This document shows, in pieces, positions 26,257 to 35,969 of a stretch of DNA of 64,000 nt. The notes beneath the pieces are model-generated. The model searched no databases, was not told the DNA's origin, and saw only the letters and a list, made by a program, of their open reading frames with translations. Position 1 is the first letter of the stretch; each line of letters begins with the position of its first letter. A program made the translations under genes and the position numbers. The DNA is from an uncultured Psychrosphaera sp. (GTDB lineage Bacteria; Pseudomonadota; Gammaproteobacteria; Enterobacterales; Alteromonadaceae), in assembly GCF_947500655.1 (NCBI RefSeq), contig NZ_CANMSK010000014.1, forward strand, positions 1 through 64,000, in the 5' to 3' direction.

Positions 26257-26814
26257 GTGTTAAATGATATTCAAAAAGACGCAGCCGTAAGAATGGATAA
26301 GAGCATAGAGTCTCTACATTCACAGTTAAATAAAATTCGTACGGGTCGTGCTCATCCTAGTCTTTTAGATGGTATTCAGGTTTCTTATTACGGAGCAGAT
26401 ACGCCATTAAATCAAGTAGCTAATGTAACAATTGAAGACTCTCGTACCTTATCGTTAACTGTATTTGATAAGTCATTATGTCAAGCCGTAGAAAAAGCGA
26501 TTATGATGTCTGATTTGGGTTTAAACCCTATGTCTGCAGGTACTGTTATACGTATTCCATTACCTATGTTAACTGAAGAACGTCGTCGTGATTTGGTTAA
26601 AGTTGTTAAAGGTGAAGTCGAAGCAGGTCGTGTTGCTGTTCGTAATATTCGTCGTGACGCTAATGGCGATGTTAAATCTTTATTAAAAGATAAAGATATT
26701 TCTGAAGATGAAGCTCGTCAATCTGAAGACGAAATTCAAAAGCTAACAGACACTAGAATGAAAACTATTGATGGTATGTTAGCCGTTAAAGAAAAAGAGT
26801 TGATGGAAATATAA
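26257..26814 (+). CDS. frr: Ribosome recycling factor
   Basis: RRF splits post-termination ribosomes with EF-G. The 185-residue protein has the family landmarks [17 protein letters not shown] near residue 26 and [27 protein letters not shown] near 110. The start is GTG at 26257 after AAGGAA, giving the expected length of 185. It is followed by a hairpin terminator before uppS. Confidence 0.97.
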   Translation: MLNDIQKDAAVRMDKSIESLHSQLNKIRTGRAHPSLLDGIQVSYYGADTPLNQVANVTIEDSRTLSLTVFDKSLCQAVEKAIMMSDLGLNPMSAGTVIRIPLPMLTEERRRDLVKVVKGEVEAGRVAVRNIRRDANGDVKSLLKDKDISEDEARQSEDEIQKLTDTRMKTIDGMLAVKEKELMEI

Positions 26815-26844
26815 ACCCATTAGCGAGAATTGAAGCTAAAAGTT

Positions 26845-26877
26845 AAAACGCCGTGAAAATATATAACGCGGCGTTTT
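26845..26877 (+). terminator. Hairpin terminator after frr
   Basis: AAAACGCCG (26845-26853) pairs perfectly with CGGCGTTTT (26869-26877). The T tract is short (TTTTGTT), so some read-through into uppS is likely. Confidence 0.7.
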
Positions 26878-26898
26878 GTTATTTATTGAGAGAGTTCT

Positions 26899-27660
26899 AT
26901 GGCAAAAGTTGATGTCGCAGACCAAGTGCTAGAATTCTATTCAGAATCAATACCACAACATGTGGGTATTATTATGGATGGAAATGGTCGTTGGGCACAG
27001 CAAAAAGGAATGCCAAGAGTTTACGGTCATAAAAAAGGCGTAGACGCGGTAAGAGAAGCGGTTAAATTCTCTCGTAAAGTGGGAATTAAATCGTTAACCT
27101 TGTTTGCTTTTTCAAGTGAGAATTGGAAACGACCAGAAGATGAAGTTTCAGGGTTAATGGAACTTTTTATGTTGGTATTAACTCGCGAAGTAAAAACCTT
27201 ACATAAAAATAATGTAAAGTTAAAGATTGTGGGTGATTTAGATGGGTTTAGTAAATCCATTCAAGATAAAGTAGTATCGGCTCATGAGTTAACAAAAGAT
27301 AATACTGGATTGACATTAAACGTAGCTGCCAATTACGGTGGACGTTGGGATATTGTTCAGGCCTCTAAAATATTAGCTGAGAAAGTTAAGTCAAACGAAC
27401 TAAACTTGGATGATATAACAGAAGAATTATTTGATAGTTTCACCTCATTTTCAGATCAAGCACCATTAGATTTAATGATCAGAACTGGCGGGGAAATGAG
27501 AATTAGTAACTTTTTATTGTGGCAAGCGGCCTACGCAGAGTTATATTTTACGCCGTTATATTGGCCTGATTTTAAAGATAGTGCATTTGCACAGGCTATA
27601 GAATCTTTTGCTGGAACAGAAAGACGATTTGGTCTAACTGGCGAACAAGTAAAAGATTAA
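26899..27660 (+). CDS. uppS: Undecaprenyl diphosphate synthase
   Basis: This cis-prenyltransferase makes the C55 lipid carrier for peptidoglycan and O-antigen. The catalytic aspartate is in [14 protein letters not shown] near residue 25; SSENWKRP near 77 and [16 protein letters not shown] near 194 are the other conserved blocks. The 253 residues match the family. It is followed 26 bases later by cdsA, the order seen in Shewanella-type genomes. Confidence 0.97.
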   Translation: MAKVDVADQVLEFYSESIPQHVGIIMDGNGRWAQQKGMPRVYGHKKGVDAVREAVKFSRKVGIKSLTLFAFSSENWKRPEDEVSGLMELFMLVLTREVKTLHKNNVKLKIVGDLDGFSKSIQDKVVSAHELTKDNTGLTLNVAANYGGRWDIVQASKILAEKVKSNELNLDDITEELFDSFTSFSDQAPLDLMIRTGGEMRISNFLLWQAAYAELYFTPLYWPDFKDSAFAQAIESFAGTERRFGLTGEQVKD

Positions 27661-27686
27661 TTTTAATTTATTAGTAGGGTTTCAGT

Positions 27687-28553
27687 TTGTTAAAACAACG
27701 AATTACCACAGCCATCGTTTTGGGCATTATGTTATTGGCTATTTTGTTTTATGTGCCAATGGAAGTATTCACTTGGTTAGCATTAGCAATATTTGGTTAT
27801 GGCGCTTATGAGTGGAGTAAATTAGCTGAAATAAAAAGTAAAGTTAATCAGCTTGTGTATTCTGCAGGTTTGATGGGCGTCGGTGGTGCTATCTACCTGC
27901 TTTATTTAGACTCTAGTTTATGGACCTTAACCGGCAGTCTGACAGAAAAGAATTATAACTTAATGTTTGTCGCTTGTATTTGGTGGGCCATAAGCTCAGT
28001 ACTTGTACTTATTTACCCTAGAGGCAAAAGAGTATGGCAACACAATTGTTTTGTTAAATCTTTGTTCGGGTATTTTACTTTAATACCAGCTTGGTTGGCG
28101 CTCGTTACTTTACGTGAATGGGATCATTCTATTAACTTCAATGCCGGGGCTTGGTTAGCTTTATTTGTTTTTAGCATTGTATGGGCCGCTGATGTTGGCG
28201 CTTATTTTTCTGGCAAACGTTTTGGTGCACGCAAACTAATGCCAAATGTTAGCCCAGGAAAAACGATTGAAGGCTTTGTTGGTGGTATTGTTGCTGTAGT
28301 TATCTTAACCGTATCCGTTTTGTGGAGCCAAAATATATCTTTAGAGAACTGGTGGGTATTAATTACTTGTTGTGTTGTCATTGGCGTTATTTCAGCGTTT
28401 GGCGACTTGAGCGAAAGCATGTTAAAGCGAGATGCCGGTATAAAAGACAGTGGGAGTATTTTCCCAGGACATGGTGGTTTGTTAGATAGAATTGACTCAT
28501 TAACTGCTGCTATGCCTGTATTTTTAGTATTCTTTACCCACTTTTATAAGTAG
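27687..28553 (+). CDS. cdsA: Phosphatidate cytidylyltransferase
   Basis: CdsA makes CDP-diacylglycerol, the precursor of membrane phospholipids. The 288-residue polytopic protein ends with the CDP-DAG synthase signature SMLKRDAGIKDSG and PGHGGLLDRIDS. About eight membrane helices are visible. The start is TTG at 27687; no ATG nearby would preserve the N-terminal helix MLKQRITTAIVLGIMLLAILF. Confidence 0.95.
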   Translation: MLKQRITTAIVLGIMLLAILFYVPMEVFTWLALAIFGYGAYEWSKLAEIKSKVNQLVYSAGLMGVGGAIYLLYLDSSLWTLTGSLTEKNYNLMFVACIWWAISSVLVLIYPRGKRVWQHNCFVKSLFGYFTLIPAWLALVTLREWDHSINFNAGAWLALFVFSIVWAADVGAYFSGKRFGARKLMPNVSPGKTIEGFVGGIVAVVILTVSVLWSQNISLENWWVLITCCVVIGVISAFGDLSESMLKRDAGIKDSGSIFPGHGGLLDRIDSLTAAMPVFLVFFTHFYK

Positions 28554-28566
28554 TCGTTTTTAATAT

Positions 28567-29748
28567 ATGCAAACGATTACGATATTAGGTGCTACAGGGT
28601 CGATAGGTTTATCGACGCTGGATGTTATCAAACGTCACCCAGATAAATTTCATGTATATGCACTTACTGGAAATACCAATGTATTAGGCATGTTTGAGTT
28701 GTGCCAACAGTTCAAACCTAATATAGCAGTTATGGCTGATGAGGTTAGTGCACAAAAATTACATACTCAATTACAATCAGTTGGTTCTGAGGTTGATGTT
28801 ATTGCTGGGACTGATGGTCTACTGCAAGTTTGTTCAGCACCAATCGTTACTACGGTAATGGCCGGAATTGTAGGTGCTGCAGGTCTACTGCCGAGCTTAA
28901 CGGCTGCAAAACACTCCAAGCGAATATTACTTGCTAATAAAGAAGCGTTAGTCATGAGTGGCGATTTATTTTTATCCGCTGTGGCAGATAATAACGCCAT
29001 CTTATTACCCGTTGATAGCGAACATAATGCAATCTTTCAAGCAATGCCACCAAGTGTACAAGCAGGTGGTAATTTAAAAGCCGCAGGTGTAGAAAAAATA
29101 TTATTAACTGGCTCTGGTGGGCCTTTTTTAACTAAGCCGTTAAACGAATTCTCCCAAATCACACCTGAAATGGCGGTTGCTCACCCAAATTGGAGTATGG
29201 GCGCCAAGATATCAGTGGATTCTGCGACTATGATGAACAAAGGTTTAGAGTTCATTGAAGCTAAGTTATTGTTTAATGCAAGTTTTGAACAGATTGATGT
29301 TGTGATACATCCACAAAGTATCATTCATTCTATGGTGAGTTACTCGGACGGTTCTGTGCTGGCTCAAATGGGCCAACCTGATATGCGCATTCCAATTGCA
29401 CATACGCTGACTTTTCCTGAGAGAATTAAATCAGGTGTTAAGCCTTTAGATTTTACTCAATTAGCTGACTTTAGCTTTTGCTCTCCAGATTTATCACGTT
29501 TCCCTAATTTAGGATTAGCATTAGAGGCATCAAAAGTCGGACAAGGTGCAACAACTGTGCTAAATGCCAGTAATGAAATCGCGGTATCTCATTTCTTAGA
29601 ACGAGATATTTCGTTTGATAATATAGTGACGTTAAATGAATTATGCTTAGAGCAGTTAGGCTCATCACGTCCGATAACATTAGACGATATATTAGAGTTA
29701 GATCAACAAACTAGAGAAGTCGCACTCGGCTTAATCACCCAATTATAG
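28567..29748 (+). CDS. dxr: 1-deoxy-D-xylulose 5-phosphate reductoisomerase
   Basis: Dxr converts DXP to MEP in the non-mevalonate isoprenoid pathway, upstream of the uppS product. The NADPH motif is ILGATGSIGLSTLDV at the N-terminus. Metal ligands lie in PVDSEHNAIFQ (Asp and Glu near 155) and NKGLEFIEAKLLF near 232; HPNWSMGAKISVDSATMMNKG is also conserved. The 393 residues fit. Confidence 0.97.
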   Translation: MQTITILGATGSIGLSTLDVIKRHPDKFHVYALTGNTNVLGMFELCQQFKPNIAVMADEVSAQKLHTQLQSVGSEVDVIAGTDGLLQVCSAPIVTTVMAGIVGAAGLLPSLTAAKHSKRILLANKEALVMSGDLFLSAVADNNAILLPVDSEHNAIFQAMPPSVQAGGNLKAAGVEKILLTGSGGPFLTKPLNEFSQITPEMAVAHPNWSMGAKISVDSATMMNKGLEFIEAKLLFNASFEQIDVVIHPQSIIHSMVSYSDGSVLAQMGQPDMRIPIAHTLTFPERIKSGVKPLDFTQLADFSFCSPDLSRFPNLGLALEASKVGQGATTVLNASNEIAVSHFLERDISFDNIVTLNELCLEQLGSSRPITLDDILELDQQTREVALGLITQL

Positions 29749-29757
29749 AGGTTATTT

Positions 29758-31101
29758 TTGACAGACTTTATCTGGAATTTATTTAGTTTTGTTTTAGCGT
29801 TAGGCATTTTGGTGTTTATTCACGAATATGGTCATTATTGGGTTGCTAAGAAAAACGGCATTAAAGTATTAAAATTTGCCGTTGGTTTTGGAAAACCAAT
29901 TTATACTTGGCGTAACAAGTCTGGCACTGACTTTGTGATTGGTCTTATTCCATTGGGTGGATACGTTCGTATGCTCGATGAGCGTATTGACGAAGTATCA
30001 CCAGAAGACAAAAACGTTACATTTAATAATAAAACCGTGCTTCAAAGAATTTCGGTTGTGGCAGCCGGGCCAATGGCTAATTTTATTTTTGCCATTGTAG
30101 TTTTGTTTGCTGTATTTATGATGGGCGGAAAAGCGGTAAAGCCAGTTGTTGGTAAAGTTGATGAATCGTCTATTGCTGCAAATTCAGGTCTTATGGTCAA
30201 TGATGTTATTTTATCTATTGATGGACAAGAAACATCTACTTGGGAAAGTGCTAATTTCGCATTGATTGAACAAGTGGGAAAAGAATCATTTGAATTAATA
30301 GTTGAGCGAAACGACTCTCAGAAAAACTTATTAGTTAACAGCAATGGTTGGGGGATTGAAGACGGACAAGTTCTAAAAGGGCTTGGTATTCAACCTTATC
30401 GTCCGACGTCATTGTTGACAATTGCGCTTGTTGCTGATGACTCTCCTGCTCAAAAAGGCGGGTTAAATGTCAATGATAAATTATTATCAATCAATGATAT
30501 AAGTCTAAAAAGCTGGGGGCAGGCAACAGAGATAATTGCAGCAAGTGCCGGTGTTCCACTTAATGTAGGAGTGGAAAGAAACGGACAAAATTTAACCTTA
30601 ACCATTACACCAGAGAATAGGCCAACAAAAGATGGGTTTAGCCAAGGTTATTTAGGGATTGCTCCAGATGTAGAGAAATGGCCAAAAGGCTATGTATTTG
30701 ATGTTCAATATGGTATTTTTCCGGCATTGCAAAAATCAGTTGAACAAACTTGGTCGTTTATTAACCTAACTTTTCAAATGGTTGGTAAATTAGTTACTGG
30801 TGATATTGGATTAAATAACTTAAGTGGTCCAATTTCAATTGCTCAAGGTGCTGGACAAAGCGCTGAGAGTGGCTTAGTTAACTTTCTTAAATTTCTTGCA
30901 TTAATTAGTATAAATCTAGGTGTCGTCAATCTTTTACCTTTACCTGTATTAGATGGTGGGCATTTAATGTATTTTATAATTGAACTAATTCGCGGTAAAC
31001 CTGTCTCTGAGAGGGTGCAAGAAATGGGCTTCAAAATCGGAGCATTTATATTAATGATGATAATGGGTATCGCCATTATCAATGATTTTGGTCGGTTGTA
31101 A
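29758..31101 (+). CDS. rseP: Site-2 protease RseP (regulator of sigma E)
   Basis: RseP cleaves RseA within the membrane after DegS, releasing sigma E, and also clears signal peptides. The zinc site HEYGH lies in the first helix near residue 22, and the second active-site region LPLPVLDGGHLM is near 394. Two PDZ domains occupy about 120-300. Four membrane segments are visible. The 447 residues match E. coli (450). The start is TTG with GAGG upstream. bamA follows directly, linking stress signalling with outer-membrane assembly. Confidence 0.96.
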   Translation: MTDFIWNLFSFVLALGILVFIHEYGHYWVAKKNGIKVLKFAVGFGKPIYTWRNKSGTDFVIGLIPLGGYVRMLDERIDEVSPEDKNVTFNNKTVLQRISVVAAGPMANFIFAIVVLFAVFMMGGKAVKPVVGKVDESSIAANSGLMVNDVILSIDGQETSTWESANFALIEQVGKESFELIVERNDSQKNLLVNSNGWGIEDGQVLKGLGIQPYRPTSLLTIALVADDSPAQKGGLNVNDKLLSINDISLKSWGQATEIIAASAGVPLNVGVERNGQNLTLTITPENRPTKDGFSQGYLGIAPDVEKWPKGYVFDVQYGIFPALQKSVEQTWSFINLTFQMVGKLVTGDIGLNNLSGPISIAQGAGQSAESGLVNFLKFLALISINLGVVNLLPLPVLDGGHLMYFIIELIRGKPVSERVQEMGFKIGAFILMMIMGIAIINDFGRL

Positions 31102-31152
31102 ACTTACTTAATTTGGCCTGTTGTAGTCAGTGGTATTGGAATTTATAAAATA

Positions 31153-33621
31153 ATGAAACACATCGTAGTTAGTATTGTCCTTTTTTCTTTGAGTTGGTCT
31201 ACATCAGCAAATAGTGAAAATTTTAAAGTTCAAGATATTCAAATAACAGGTTTGCAACGTGTTGCCTTAGGTGCAGCATTAACAAATGTACCTTTTTCTG
31301 TTGGTGATCAAGTTTCAGAATTTGTTATCGGTCAGTCGATTAAAACTTTATTTAAATCAGGTTACTTCTCGGACGTAAAAGTTTTTCGAGATGGTGATAC
31401 TATTATTTATCAAGTGACTGAACGTCCAACAATTAGTGAAATAGAGTTTGATGGCAATAGTGATATTAAAGATGAGCAACTTCAATCCAGCTTAGACGAC
31501 AGTAATATTCGTATCGGCGAAGCATTAGATAAAACATTAATTACTAATATTGAAACGGGTCTAACTGATTTTTACCACAGTGTTGGTAAATACAATGCGA
31601 CCGTTGAAGCCAAAATAACTTACCTACCAAGAAACCGCGTACGCCTTAACTTCAATTTTGAAGAAGGTGATGCAGCTAAAATTAAACAAATTAATATTGT
31701 CGGCAATAAAGTATTTACCGACGAAGAGCTGCTAAATAAAATTGAATCTAAATTTAATTTAGATTGGTGGCAATTTACCTCTAATGACCGTTACCAAAAA
31801 CAAGCTTTACAAGGTGACATTGAAATAATCCGTGATCATTATTTAGCAAAAGGGTATTTAAAGTTTAATATTGAATCGACACAAGTATCAGTCGACCCAA
31901 ATAAAGAAGCTGTTTATATCACTTTCAATGTGGACGAAGATGAGCCATATACCGTAACTGGTTTTGAATTTATTGGAGATTTGTTAGGGCAAGAAGAGCT
32001 TTTAACTAAAATAGTGCCAATTCAAATCAATGAGTTATATAACGGTGAAGTGATCACTTACACTGAAGAAATGATCACTCGCTACTTGTCTCGATTTGGC
32101 TATGCCAACGCAAAAGTACAAACTATTCCAGATCTGAATGAAGAAACCAAAGAAGTTGCATTAACTATCTCAGTTGACCCAGGAAAACGTGTTTATGTTA
32201 AACGTATAACGTTCGAAGGAAACTTTGGTACATCAGACGAAGTATTAAGACGTGAAATGCGCCAATTTGAAGGTGCTACTTTATCCAACGACTTACTTGA
32301 AGCGTCTAAAAGCTACCTGCAGCGTTTAAAATACATTGAAACCGTTGATTTTGTTGTGAATGAAATTCCGGGTGTTGATGATGGTGTCAATGTTGTATTT
32401 AAGATCAAAGAACAACCATCAGGCTCTTTCCAAGCGGGTGTATCTTATGGTGACTATACAGGCCTTGCATTTAATGCAGCAATCCAACAAGAAAACTTTT
32501 TAGGTACAGGTAACCAAATTGGTATTTCTGTTAATACATGGACTGCACAACAAACTATTTCATTAAATTATACCGATAATTACTTTACTGATGATGGTGT
32601 GAGTTTAGGCGGTCAAATATCTTTCAGTAATTATGATGCATCAAAAGTAAACCTTGTTTCTTATTCACAGAAAAAAGTAGTAGTTGGTCCAACATTAAGC
32701 TGGCCTGTAATGGAAAATAATCGTATCAACGTAGGTATGTATTATAACAACCTAGAGTTATCTCAATTACAGCCCTACGATCAAATAAAAACCTTCTCTG
32801 AGTCATTTTTAGATCCTAATAACCCAGATGCTAAATTTAAATTTGAGAATGTTGAAGCGAGCGTTGGTTGGAGTCGTTCTACTCTAAATAGAGGTGTATT
32901 TCCATCAGCTGGTTCTAGCCAATATTTAGGCCTGAAAGCTTCTATACCAGGCTCAGATGTTCAGTACTTTAAGATTAACTTTGATTCAAAGTTTTACTTC
33001 CCACTTACTCAAAGTCATAAATGGACCTTCTTAACCCGTTTAGAAATGAACTATGGTAATGGTTATGGTGATTTAGATGGCAATGAGCAAACATTACCAT
33101 TTTGGGAAAATATGCAACAACGTTCAACCGACTTACGTGGTTTTGAAAGTAATACTATTGGCCCTAAGGGTATAATTAGAAGCAAAGCACCTGCTGCTGG
33201 TGCGCCTGATGCATTTGGTGGTACAAGTACGGTTGTGCTTGGTGATGATTTTGATACTATAGACACAACATATCGCGCAACTGGTGGTAATGCATCATTT
33301 TTTGGTGGTTTAGAGTTAATAACGCCTACACCATTCTTAAGTGATGAATATTCAAATTCAGTTAGAACTTCGTTTTTCGTAGATGCGGGAAATGTATGGG
33401 ATACAGAGTTTGACTTAGATAATTATTCAAACTTAGCTCAGAGTGAGCAAGATAAATTAATAGATTATTCTGACATTGGTCGTTATAGATCATCAGCAGG
33501 GATGTCGATACAATGGTTATCCCCAATGGGACCTATGGTCTTTACCTGGTCTAAACCAATTAAAGAATATGATAAAGATGAACACGAATTTTTCAGCTTT
33601 AACATTGGAACCACTTTTTAA
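31153..33621 (+). CDS. bamA: Outer membrane protein assembly factor BamA
   Basis: BamA is the core of the BAM complex that inserts beta-barrel proteins. A signal peptide ending near STSANS is followed by five POTRA domains (about residues 25-425, starting FKVQDIQITGLQRVALGA) and a C-terminal Omp85 barrel. The barrel includes the RGFESNTIGPKG loop-6 motif near residue 660 and ends in FNIGTTF, with the terminal aromatic residue of the beta-signal. The 822 residues fit. Confidence 0.97.
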   Translation: MKHIVVSIVLFSLSWSTSANSENFKVQDIQITGLQRVALGAALTNVPFSVGDQVSEFVIGQSIKTLFKSGYFSDVKVFRDGDTIIYQVTERPTISEIEFDGNSDIKDEQLQSSLDDSNIRIGEALDKTLITNIETGLTDFYHSVGKYNATVEAKITYLPRNRVRLNFNFEEGDAAKIKQINIVGNKVFTDEELLNKIESKFNLDWWQFTSNDRYQKQALQGDIEIIRDHYLAKGYLKFNIESTQVSVDPNKEAVYITFNVDEDEPYTVTGFEFIGDLLGQEELLTKIVPIQINELYNGEVITYTEEMITRYLSRFGYANAKVQTIPDLNEETKEVALTISVDPGKRVYVKRITFEGNFGTSDEVLRREMRQFEGATLSNDLLEASKSYLQRLKYIETVDFVVNEIPGVDDGVNVVFKIKEQPSGSFQAGVSYGDYTGLAFNAAIQQENFLGTGNQIGISVNTWTAQQTISLNYTDNYFTDDGVSLGGQISFSNYDASKVNLVSYSQKKVVVGPTLSWPVMENNRINVGMYYNNLELSQLQPYDQIKTFSESFLDPNNPDAKFKFENVEASVGWSRSTLNRGVFPSAGSSQYLGLKASIPGSDVQYFKINFDSKFYFPLTQSHKWTFLTRLEMNYGNGYGDLDGNEQTLPFWENMQQRSTDLRGFESNTIGPKGIIRSKAPAAGAPDAFGGTSTVVLGDDFDTIDTTYRATGGNASFFGGLELITPTPFLSDEYSNSVRTSFFVDAGNVWDTEFDLDNYSNLAQSEQDKLIDYSDIGRYRSSAGMSIQWLSPMGPMVFTWSKPIKEYDKDEHEFFSFNIGTTF

Positions 33622-33653
33622 TTAAAGATCCTACAACATTTATGGAGTATAAA

Positions 33654-34160
33654 ATGACAATAACAAAAACAACTTTCTTAGGATTAATTGCAGGGATTTT
33701 ATTTTCTGCGTCTGCATTAGCTGAAAATATGGCTGTAGTAAATATGCAGTTAGTAGCAAGCAAAATCCCTCAAACAGCGGCAATGCAACAAGCTTTAACT
33801 AGTGAGTTTGCTGGTGCGACTGAAGAAATTCAAAAATTGGAAAGTGACATAAAATTCAACATGGAAAAATTCCAACGTGAATCTATGACAATGAGTGATG
33901 AGCAAAAAACGACATTACGTACTCAAGTTGAAGAATTACAAAAAACATATCAAGCTAAAGCACAGCCATTAGAGCAACAAATACGTCGTCGTCAGACTGA
34001 AGAACGTAATAAGATTTTTGCTTTAATTCAACAAGCTATCTCAGCTGTTGCAGCTGAAGAAAAGTTAGATATAGTGTTAAATGCACAAAGTTTAGCCTTT
34101 GCTAAACCAGAATTAGATATTTCAGAAAAAGTTGCTGCAAAAGTTAGCAAACTTAATTAA
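33654..34160 (+). CDS. skp: Periplasmic chaperone Skp/OmpH
   Basis: Skp binds unfolded outer-membrane proteins and hands them to BAM. The signal peptide MTITKTTFLGLIAGILFSASALA is followed by NMAVVNMQLVASKIPQ and long coiled-coil helices rich in Q, E and K (about residues 50-120) that form the tentacles. I use the ATG at 33654, seven bases after TGGAG; an earlier ATG at 33642 contains that ribosome site and is unlikely. The mature length is typical. Confidence 0.94.
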   Translation: MTITKTTFLGLIAGILFSASALAENMAVVNMQLVASKIPQTAAMQQALTSEFAGATEEIQKLESDIKFNMEKFQRESMTMSDEQKTTLRTQVEELQKTYQAKAQPLEQQIRRRQTEERNKIFALIQQAISAVAAEEKLDIVLNAQSLAFAKPELDISEKVAAKVSKLN

Positions 34161-34183
34161 TCTGATTTAATAATAAATTAAAA

Positions 34184-34215
34184 AACCCACTATAGTCGCT
34201 ATAGTGGGTTTTTTT
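34184..34215 (+). terminator. Intrinsic terminator after skp
   Basis: AACCCACTATAG (34184-34195) and CTATAGTGGGTT (34199-34210) form a perfect 12-pair stem with a TCG loop, followed by T residues to 34215. It separates bamA-skp from the lipid A genes. Confidence 0.9.
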
Positions 34216-34280
34216 CATTTATAAGACACCACATCAGCAATAGAGTATTATATTGCCAGTTGAGCATTATAGGAGCACTT

Positions 34281-35318
34281 ATGTCATATCAGTTGCAACA
34301 GTTAGCAAAAAAAATTACCGAGCATTCAGGTTTATCAGTCCAGGTTGTTGGAGACCCAACAACAAGCATAAATAAAATTTCAACTATTGATAAAGCTAGC
34401 GATAACGATATTACATTTTTAGCCAATGCCAAATATAAAAAGCACTTAGTAGATTGTTCAGCAGGCGCTGTGATCCTTGCAAATACTGAGCTTGATGCAT
34501 GGGAAGGCCCAGCGTTAGTGATGTCGAATCCATATGTTGGCTTTGCCTTAGTTGCACAAATTTTAGATGACACACCACAACAACCAATGAATATTCATCC
34601 TTCTGCTGTTGTTTCTTTATCAGCTAAAGTGTCTGAAAATTGTTCAATAGCAGCTAATGCAGTAGTTGAAGATGATGCTGTTATTGGTGAAAACGTACAG
34701 ATCGGAGCAGGTTGCTTTGTCGGTCGGGGTACAATGCTCGGCGATAATTCAAGATTATGGCCAAATAGTACAATTTATCATGGTGTTACATTAGGTAAAA
34801 ACTGTATTGTTCACTCTAATAGCGTTATTGGTGCTGATGGTTTTGGTTACGCTCCACAGTCAATTGATGGCGACCAGCATTGGATTAAAATTCCACAGCT
34901 AGGTGGTGTATCTATTGGTGATAACACAGAAATTGGAGCATCAACGACCATAGACCGCGGTGCCATAGATGACACTGTTATTGGTCAAGGAGTGATCATT
35001 GATAATCAAATTCAAATTGGTCATAACGTATCAATTGGTGATCATACCGCAGTTGCTGCGGGTACTATGATAGCGGGGAGCACTAAAATTGGTCGTAATG
35101 TAACGATTGGTGGCTCTTGTGCTATCAGTGGTCATTTAACTATTGTTGATAAAACTTTTATTACCGGTAGAGCTCTGATCATAAAAGATATTAAAGAAGC
35201 TGGGGTTTACTCTTCTGGAATGCCAGCGATGACAAATAAAGAATGGCGAAATAATACGGCCCGATACAGAAAACTCACTGAGTTATTCGATCGAGTGAAA
35301 AAATTAGAAAATAAGTAA
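34281..35318 (+). CDS. lpxD: UDP-3-O-(3-hydroxyacyl)glucosamine N-acyltransferase
   Basis: LpxD adds the second hydroxyacyl chain in lipid A synthesis. The N-terminal uridine-binding domain (to about residue 100) precedes a left-handed beta-helix of hexapeptide repeats. The catalytic histidine lies in IQIGHNVSIGDH, and the GADGFGYAP segment is near 190. The ATG at 34281 has AGGAGC at good distance; an in-frame TTG seven codons earlier is rejected. The length from this start is 345. Confidence 0.96.
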   Translation: MSYQLQQLAKKITEHSGLSVQVVGDPTTSINKISTIDKASDNDITFLANAKYKKHLVDCSAGAVILANTELDAWEGPALVMSNPYVGFALVAQILDDTPQQPMNIHPSAVVSLSAKVSENCSIAANAVVEDDAVIGENVQIGAGCFVGRGTMLGDNSRLWPNSTIYHGVTLGKNCIVHSNSVIGADGFGYAPQSIDGDQHWIKIPQLGGVSIGDNTEIGASTTIDRGAIDDTVIGQGVIIDNQIQIGHNVSIGDHTAVAAGTMIAGSTKIGRNVTIGGSCAISGHLTIVDKTFITGRALIIKDIKEAGVYSSGMPAMTNKEWRNNTARYRKLTELFDRVKKLENK

Positions 35319-35358
35319 TGTAGTCAGATTAACTGACTACATATAAAAGGAGATTGCC

Positions 35359-35823
35359 TTGTCTGAGCAACTGAATTCGTTTGAAATTGAAGAAATAATG
35401 TCTTATCTACCACATAGATATCCTATGTTGTTAATAGATAGAGTATTGGATTATAAAGTTGGTGAGACGCTACACGCAATCAAAAATGTAACGGCTAATG
35501 AACCTATCTTTACCGGACATTTTCCAGGTCGTCCTGTTTTTCCAGGTGTATTAATTTTAGAAGCGATGGCGCAAGCAACTGGACTTTTAGGCTTTAAAAC
35601 AATTGAAGCTCAAAAAGGCGAAGTTGATCCCAACGAATTGTATTTGTTTGCAGCGATAGATAATGCTCGTTTTAAACAGCCTGTTATACCGGGTGATCAA
35701 ATACACTTCCACGTGAAGTTTATAAAAGAGCGTCGCGGTATCTGGAAATTTAGCGGAGAAGCGTTTGTTGATGGAAAATTAGCGGCCTGTGCTGAAATTA
35801 TGTGCGCCCGTAGAGTATTATAA
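35359..35823 (+). CDS. fabZ: 3-hydroxyacyl-[acyl-carrier-protein] dehydratase FabZ
   Basis: FabZ dehydrates hydroxyacyl-ACP in fatty acid synthesis and competes with LpxA for hydroxymyristoyl-ACP. The catalytic histidine is in [13 protein letters not shown] near residue 56 and the glutamate in [11 protein letters not shown]. The 154-residue protein starts at TTG after AGGAGA. This housekeeping dehydratase is clearly distinct from the two APE dehydratases earlier in the window. Confidence 0.97.
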   Translation: MSEQLNSFEIEEIMSYLPHRYPMLLIDRVLDYKVGETLHAIKNVTANEPIFTGHFPGRPVFPGVLILEAMAQATGLLGFKTIEAQKGEVDPNELYLFAAIDNARFKQPVIPGDQIHFHVKFIKERRGIWKFSGEAFVDGKLAACAEIMCARRVL

Positions 35824-35852
35824 ATAAACGTTCCGTTAAGAAAATTAATAAA

Positions 35853-35929
35853 ATAGGTAAACTCCCAGTTTACCTATGCTAATTTTACGTTAGAATATAA
35901 TGAATTGATAAAAAATAGTTTTATCAATT
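35853..35929. promoter_or_regulatory. Two consecutive hairpins in the fabZ-lpxA gap
   Basis: ATAGGTAAAC (35853-35862) pairs with GTTTACCTAT (35868-35877), and AATTGATAAAA (35903-35913) pairs perfectly with TTTTATCAATT (35919-35929). Neither is followed by a strong T tract. They sit in a 146-base gap of an otherwise tight lipid A operon and may act in attenuation or mRNA processing. Confidence 0.45.
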
Positions 35930-35969
35930 GTTTGTGAATAACTAACAGTTGAGAAGTTGAGAGTATAAT

